From assembly GCA_937898265.1 (NCBI GenBank), contig CALEJM010000031.1:1-20069 (forward strand): 20,069 nucleotides of DNA, in the 5' to 3' direction. This DNA is from an uncultured Porphyromonadaceae bacterium (GTDB lineage: Bacteria > Bacteroidota > Bacteroidia > Bacteroidales > Paludibacteraceae). A model generated the notes under the pieces. The model ran no database searches, was not told where the DNA came from, and was given only the letters and a program-made list of their open reading frames with translations. Shown piece after piece: positions 15,838 through 20,069 of this stretch (positions within the stretch are counted from its first letter, which is position 1; each line of letters opens with the position of its first letter). The translations under genes and the position numbers were made by a program.

Positions 15838-16887
15838 ATGGACAACGATAAGAAAAGCTCTGTGCTGCTCATCTTTACTGGCGGCACTATCAGCATGGGA
15901 GAGAACTCTGGAACAGGATCGCTCTCACCATTGGATACTGAGCGTGTGCTCGGCTTTGTGCCTGAGCTTAAGATGCTCAACGTCAATCTTGCTTCAGTTT
16001 CTTTCTCACCACTGATTGACTCCAGCGACGTTGAGCCTTCTGTATGGGTTCGCATTGCGCAGATTGTGGAAGAGAACTACAACAAGTTTGACGGCTTCGT
16101 CGTGCTTCACGGCACCGACACAATGTCGTATTCTGCATCTGCACTCAGCTTTATGTTCAACAATCTGAAGAAACCGGTTATCTTCACCGGCTCTCAGCTT
16201 CCTGTTGGCGTGCTCCGCAGTGATGCCAAGGAGAATCTCATCACCGCCATTGAATTAGCGGCCGACAAGGATGAGAACGGCAATGCCATGGTGCCGGAGG
16301 TGGCTCTCTTCTTTGAGGGACAACTGATGCGCGGCAACCGCACGACCAAACGAAGCACCGAGGAGTTCGACGCTTTCGCCGCCTTCAACTACCACCACTT
16401 GGCTAAAGCCGGCGTTCACATCAAATACTATGACGAATATATCCACCACGAGTCGTCAACGATTCCGATGAGCATCGATACTGCTTGTTCCGACAAGGTG
16501 GCTATCTTGAAACTCTTCCCCGGCATTCGTCACGAGAACGTGGAAGCCGTTTTGGGTATTCACGGACTCCGCGGCGTGGTTCTCGAGACTTTCGGCAGCG
16601 GCAATGCGCCAAGAGCCGAGTGGTTCTTCCAACTTCTCAAGGAGGCCAACGAACGCGGCATCACGATTGTGAACGTCTCACAATGCCGTGCAGGCAGCGT
16701 AGAGATGGGTCGTTACGAGACAAGTTTGAATCTTCAACGCGCCGGTGTGATCTCCGGTCATGACATGACGCTTGAAGCCGCTGTCACCAAACTGATGATG
16801 GTGCTCGGACGAAGCAACGACCAAAAGGAAGTGAAGGAGATGATGCTGACTCCACTTCGCGGCGAGATGACGCTCTTCGAAGATTAA
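15838..16887 (+). CDS. ansA: Type I (cytoplasmic) L-asparaginase
   Basis: L-asparaginase (349 residues) hydrolyses asparagine to aspartate and ammonia. Two catalytic threonine sites are present: FTGGTISMG with nucleophile Thr14, and VLHGTDTMSYSASAL with Thr93-Asp94. GSQLPVGVLRSDAKEN and RGNRTTKRSTEEFDAF (with the conserved Lys) match the AnsA type, whereas periplasmic type II enzymes differ here. There is no signal peptide, which agrees with a cytoplasmic enzyme. The C-terminal domain contains LGIHGLRGVVLETFGSGNAP and ends with GEMTLFED. Length is normal. It is a single-gene unit divergent from the lipocalin-AsmA operon, and a strong terminator follows 23 bases after the stop. Confidence 0.95.
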   Translation: MDNDKKSSVLLIFTGGTISMGENSGTGSLSPLDTERVLGFVPELKMLNVNLASVSFSPLIDSSDVEPSVWVRIAQIVEENYNKFDGFVVLHGTDTMSYSASALSFMFNNLKKPVIFTGSQLPVGVLRSDAKENLITAIELAADKDENGNAMVPEVALFFEGQLMRGNRTTKRSTEEFDAFAAFNYHHLAKAGVHIKYYDEYIHHESSTIPMSIDTACSDKVAILKLFPGIRHENVEAVLGIHGLRGVVLETFGSGNAPRAEWFFQLLKEANERGITIVNVSQCRAGSVEMGRYETSLNLQRAGVISGHDMTLEAAVTKLMMVLGRSNDQKEVKEMMLTPLRGEMTLFED

Positions 16888-16910
16888 GTCGCAATACAAT
16901 AAAAAACAAG

Positions 16911-16942
16911 AAAAGCTGTTTACGAATCCGTAAACAGCTTTT
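16911..16942. terminator. Bidirectional terminator after the asparaginase gene
   Basis: A perfect 14-bp inverted repeat (16911-16924 with 16929-16942, loop AATC) has A and T runs at its ends. It lies between the asparaginase stop (16887) and the convergent stop at 16966, so it serves both genes. Confidence 0.92.
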
Positions 16943-16965
16943 TCTTTTTGTCTGCAAACCGAGGT

Positions 16966-17811
16966 TTATGGTTTGAGAAGTACTTTCTTGAGTTCTTTGT
17001 TGGTAAGCACTACGTCAAATTCCTTGCCTGATTGATTACCGATGTAGTGAAATTTCAAACTACGATTGGTGTAGGCAACGAGTTGGTAGAATTTTACTGT
17101 TATCGGATTGGTCATTGAAGAATAGGCGCTGAGTTTTATCACATTGGCAAAGGCTTTCTTCTCTTTGCCTGTTTTGAATGAGTTCAAAGAAAACTCGTCG
17201 CTTTCCTCAATAGTGTGATAGTAAACTACGGTTTTATTCTCAAGAACCACACGCTCGCAAATGGTAATCTCGTCAAGCATGCGAGGCAGACTGAGATTGG
17301 CTATTTTTATTTGTGCAGCCAACTGTGCTTCGTAGTCACCTTCGCTGGCGCTTTGGGCATCGTAGATTTCAACCAATTCGTCGTAGGTAAAATTGGCTTT
17401 GGCAGAGAGTGTTGAGGTTTTGCTGTGATAGAGCACGCCAAGTCCAGACTTGTTATCAATGAGTATCTTCAACAATTTACGGAAATGCGATGTGTTGTTG
17501 ATGATCGTCTGACGGAGCCCTTGTTTTATCAACTCTTCGTTTTTCTTGAGTTCGTCAAGGTTGAGAGCGCTTTCGTCGACGGCATAGACCATGATGACAT
17601 TGCCATTCTCGTAAGCAAACTTCATCATCTCAATGGAAGGGTTGATGACCATTGGGAACTGTTTGTTGATGGAGTCAATAAAATGGCGCAACTGTTGGTT
17701 CTCTGCAGTAGATACTTTGATTGGCTGACCGCCGAGATTCAGACGGCTCTGTGCTCCTACCATCAAGGAAAGGGAGAGACAGATGAGGGTCAGAAAGATG
17801 TTCTTTTTCAT
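16966..17811 (-). CDS. Secreted protein of unknown function
   Basis: This 281-residue protein begins MKKNIFLTLICLSLSLMVGAQ, a clear signal peptide with cleavage after GAQ, and has no lipobox, so it is likely periplasmic or exported. The mature part is mostly helical and polar (FIDSINKQFPMVINPSIEMM, DELKKNEELIKQGLRQTIIN) and then beta-rich near the end (KFYQLVAYTNRSLKFHYIG). It closes with a basic KKVLLKP tail. I do not recognise a family or a catalytic motif. The frame could start 11 residues earlier (17844), but that extension carries arginines and prolines and no signal sequence, so the ATG at 17809-17811 is preferred. It lies downstream of secDF and converges on the asparaginase gene. Confidence 0.82.
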   Translation of the reverse strand: MKKNIFLTLICLSLSLMVGAQSRLNLGGQPIKVSTAENQQLRHFIDSINKQFPMVINPSIEMMKFAYENGNVIMVYAVDESALNLDELKKNEELIKQGLRQTIINNTSHFRKLLKILIDNKSGLGVLYHSKTSTLSAKANFTYDELVEIYDAQSASEGDYEAQLAAQIKIANLSLPRMLDEITICERVVLENKTVVYYHTIEESDEFSLNSFKTGKEKKAFANVIKLSAYSSMTNPITVKFYQLVAYTNRSLKFHYIGNQSGKEFDVVLTNKELKKVLLKP

Positions 17812-17859
17812 GGGATAGGTCCTGATTCGTGTCGGACGCAACATTACTATTTTAATAAA

Positions 17860-17893
17860 TATAGGGGGAAATGTTTGACCACCCCCCCCTATA
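17860..17893 (-). terminator. Probable terminator of secDF with a C8 tract
   Basis: TATAGGGGG (17860-17868) pairs perfectly with CCCCCTATA (17885-17893), loop 16, with a run of eight C residues at 17882-17889. On the minus strand the stem is followed by TTTATTAAAA. It lies 24 bases past the secDF stop. Confidence 0.55.
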
Positions 17894-17917
17894 AATTTTC
17901 GTATAATCGATTAGATA

Positions 17918-20069
17918 TTAATCGTTAGCAACAGCTTCGAGCTCTTTCACTTTCTTCTGACGGATACGGATTTCGTAGGCGAGAGGAGCAGCGATGAAGA
18001 GTGAAGAGTAGGTACCGACAATCACACCGAGCAAGAGAGCGAATACGAAACCGCGGATTGTCTCGCCACCGAAGATAAAGATTGCGAGCAATACGATGAA
18101 TGTACTCATTGAGGTGCTGAAGGTACGGCTGAGTGTTGAGTTCAATGAGTGGTTGACAACACCGGCAAACTTACGTTTTGGATAGAGTGTCATGTTCTCA
18201 CGAACGCGGTCGAAGATTACCACGGTATCGTTGATTGAGTAACCTACGATGGTCAGGATGGCAGCGATGAATGATTGGTCGATTTCGAGTGAGAATGGCA
18301 TTACTTTGTAGAGCAATGAGTAAACACCGATTACGAACAATGAGTCGTGAGCCAACGCAGCAACAGCGCCGAGTGAGAAGGCGTAGTTGCGGAAGCGGAT
18401 GAGGATATAGAGACCGATAACAATCAAAGCAGCAAGGATTGACCATACGGCTGAGGTCTTGATGTCGTCAGCGATGGTAGGACCAACCTTTTGTGAGCTT
18501 TGGATACCGAAGGTTTCTTCGTTGCCCATCTCGATGGCACGAGCGTATTCGCCGCCGTTAACGGTGTAGCGCTCTTTGAAGAGGTCGAGGGTTACGTTCT
18601 CGTTCATATATTTCTTCAAGCCTTCATAGAGCATTGCCTCAATTTGGTCGTCGATATTCTCGCTGTCGTCGTCGATAGCGTAGTTGGTTGAGACGCGAAC
18701 TTGGTTGGCAGCACCCATGGTGATGACGCTGGTTTGAGAGCCTTCAAATACGTGGCTGAGGTCTTCGCGGACTTCTTCTGCGTTGACGTTGTTCTCAAAA
18801 CGTACTACGTAGTTGCGACCACCAGAGAAGTCGATACCTTGTTTCAAACCGAGTGTGAAGAGAGAAACGAGGCATACCAAGAGGATTACACCAGAGAAGA
18901 TGTAAGCTTTCTTGCGGTTCTCGATGAATTTGAAGTTGAAGTTCTGGAACCAATTCTTGGTGAAGTTGGTTGTGAAGGTGATGTTGCGTTCTTTGTCGTT
19001 CTTCAACAGACGCTCGTAGATGAGGTGTGAGAGGAAGATGGCAGAGAAGAATGAGGTGAGGATACCTGCAATCAATGTGGTTGCGAAGCCTTTGATAGGA
19101 CCGCTACCGAACCAGAACAAGATGATACCTGTGAGGATGGTGGTGATGTTTGAGTCGAAGATGGCTGTGAAGGCGTTGCTGTAACCGTCGTTGACAGCTT
19201 TGCGCAATGATTTGCCACCACGCAATTCCTCGCGGATGCGTTCGTAGATAAGTACGTTAGCGTCGACTGACATACCGAGTGTCAAGACGATACCGGCGAT
19301 ACCAGGCAAGGTCAATACTGCACCGAATGATGCCAAGATACCGAACATGAAGAACACGTTGCAGATCAAAGCGGCGTCGGCGATGAGACCAGGAATCAAG
19401 CCGTAGTAGAAAATCATGTAGAGGAGCACGAGGCAGAAGGCGATGATGAATGAGATCAAGCCGTTGTGGATAGCCTCTTGACCGAGTGATGGACCAACTA
19501 CGTCTTCTTGAACGATGCGGGCAGGAGCTGGCATCTTACCAGATTTCAATACGTTTGACAAGTCCTTTGCTTCTTCAACGGTGAACTGGCCAGAGATTTC
19601 TGAGCTGCCGCCGGTGATTTCGTCGCGAACGTTAGGGAATGAGTAAACGTAGTTGTCAAGGGTGATGGCAATAGCTTTGCCGATGTTTGCTTTGGTGAGG
19701 TGAGACCAGGTTTGTGCGCCTTCGTTGTTCATTTTCATGTTAACGGTTGCGCGACCGGTCAATTGGTCGAAGTCTGGGTTAGCGTCGGTGATTACGTCGC
19801 CAGCGAGTGGGGCGCGACCGTCGCGGTTGTTGCATTTGAGGGCGATGAGTGAGTAGAGTTCTACTTTCTCACCGGTTTTTGCTGTGCCTTCTTCTGGTTT
19901 AACGGTCCAACGGAGCATCAAGCCGCGTGGGAGGAGGCGTTTTACTTGTGGACGGTTGAACATCTCCATCACTTTGGCAGTATCCTTGGCGGCTACGATA
20001 CCGATACCGCGGTCAACAAGGTCGCAAACGGGCTGTCCCTTTCGCCGGAGATGCGCGCCCGCCTTTTCG
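17918..20069 (-). CDS. secDF: Protein translocase SecDF (fused), C-terminal part
   Basis: SecD and SecF assist Sec-dependent export by using the proton gradient to pull proteins across the inner membrane; in Bacteroidetes they are one fused chain. About 716 residues are visible and the N-terminal part is beyond the window. The P1 domain end contains GIGIVAAKDTAKVMEMFNRP. The SecD membrane domain has five or six helices with the motif GMSVDANVLIYERIREEL. The SecF half begins IDFSGGRNYVVRF and ends with helices carrying VGYSINDTVVIFDRVRENM. The last residues are KELEAVAND. Length and order fit the family. The first roughly 12 residues at the window edge (GC-rich) do not read convincingly as SecD and may be foreign. 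Confidence 0.93.
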   Translation of the reverse strand, partial: EKAGAHLRRKGQPVCDLVDRGIGIVAAKDTAKVMEMFNRPQVKRLLPRGLMLRWTVKPEEGTAKTGEKVELYSLIALKCNNRDGRAPLAGDVITDANPDFDQLTGRATVNMKMNNEGAQTWSHLTKANIGKAIAITLDNYVYSFPNVRDEITGGSSEISGQFTVEEAKDLSNVLKSGKMPAPARIVQEDVVGPSLGQEAIHNGLISFIIAFCLVLLYMIFYYGLIPGLIADAALICNVFFMFGILASFGAVLTLPGIAGIVLTLGMSVDANVLIYERIREELRGGKSLRKAVNDGYSNAFTAIFDSNITTILTGIILFWFGSGPIKGFATTLIAGILTSFFSAIFLSHLIYERLLKNDKERNITFTTNFTKNWFQNFNFKFIENRKKAYIFSGVILLVCLVSLFTLGLKQGIDFSGGRNYVVRFENNVNAEEVREDLSHVFEGSQTSVITMGAANQVRVSTNYAIDDDSENIDDQIEAMLYEGLKKYMNENVTLDLFKERYTVNGGEYARAIEMGNEETFGIQSSQKVGPTIADDIKTSAVWSILAALIVIGLYILIRFRNYAFSLGAVAALAHDSLFVIGVYSLLYKVMPFSLEIDQSFIAAILTIVGYSINDTVVIFDRVRENMTLYPKRKFAGVVNHSLNSTLSRTFSTSMSTFIVLLAIFIFGGETIRGFVFALLLGVIVGTYSSLFIAAPLAYEIRIRQKKVKELEAVAND
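20035..20069. other. GC-rich window edge, possibly a second chimeric end
   Basis: About 24 of the last 35 bases are G or C, clearly more than the adjacent secDF codons. The minus-strand translation (EKAGAHLRRKGQ) does not look like SecD P1 sequence that I recognise. On the plus strand the same bases read SLSPEMRARLF. The stretch is too short to identify. Confidence 0.3.

Overview
The main body of the window (about 690 to 20,030) looks like the chromosome of a Bacteroidales bacterium, most likely Prevotella-like. The support is: promoters of the Bacteroidetes type (TTTG, about 20 bases, TAnnTTTG) in front of several genes; little Shine-Dalgarno signal; a fused SecDF; type I asparaginase; EF-P; and several small exported proteins and lipoproteins. 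Base composition is moderate, roughly half G+C. Nearly all genes are housekeeping or conserved cell-envelope genes. I see no insertion sequence, prophage, CRISPR array, defence island or integration scar.

Left end: bases 1 to about 690 are much more AT-rich and encode, on the minus strand, the middle of a UvrD/PcrA helicase. This runs in frame and without a stop into the N-terminal glutaminase half of GlmS (start at 1319). Both proteins are cut at the same point, so this is best read as a chimeric assembly join between two organisms, although a real in-frame fusion cannot be excluded from sequence alone. Upstream of glmS, on the same strand, lie a GNAT acetyltransferase and a DUF1294 membrane protein with overlapping ends.

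Middle: a plus-strand DUF2461 gene converges on recX across a symmetrical terminator. A tRNA-Leu(UAA) gene with its own strong promoter and terminator lies just before recX. Then comes a tight minus-strand cluster, gyrB - ychF - small lipoprotein - argS, apparently driven by one promoter in front of gyrB. Divergent from gyrB is a plus-strand exported protein, which converges on an exported MORN-type repeat protein. The latter lies downstream of efp.

Right part: an AsmA-like envelope protein of 1037 residues is preceded by a small lipocalin-like lipoprotein in one operon. Divergent from these is a type I L-asparaginase on the plus strand, which converges on a secreted protein of unknown function. 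That protein is followed by the C-terminal two thirds of SecDF, which runs off the right edge. The last roughly 35 bases are strikingly GC-rich and may be a second foreign end.

Themes: DNA topology and translation (gyrB, ychF, argS, efp, tRNA-Leu, recX) alternate with envelope functions (SecDF, AsmA-like, lipoproteins, GlmS precursor supply). All three convergent gene pairs are separated by a near-perfect inverted repeat with A and T runs, so that one element can terminate both transcripts. I found no convincing new biological system. The most notable item is the GlmS-UvrD join, and the most interesting biology is the uncharacterised lipoproteins inside conserved operons.
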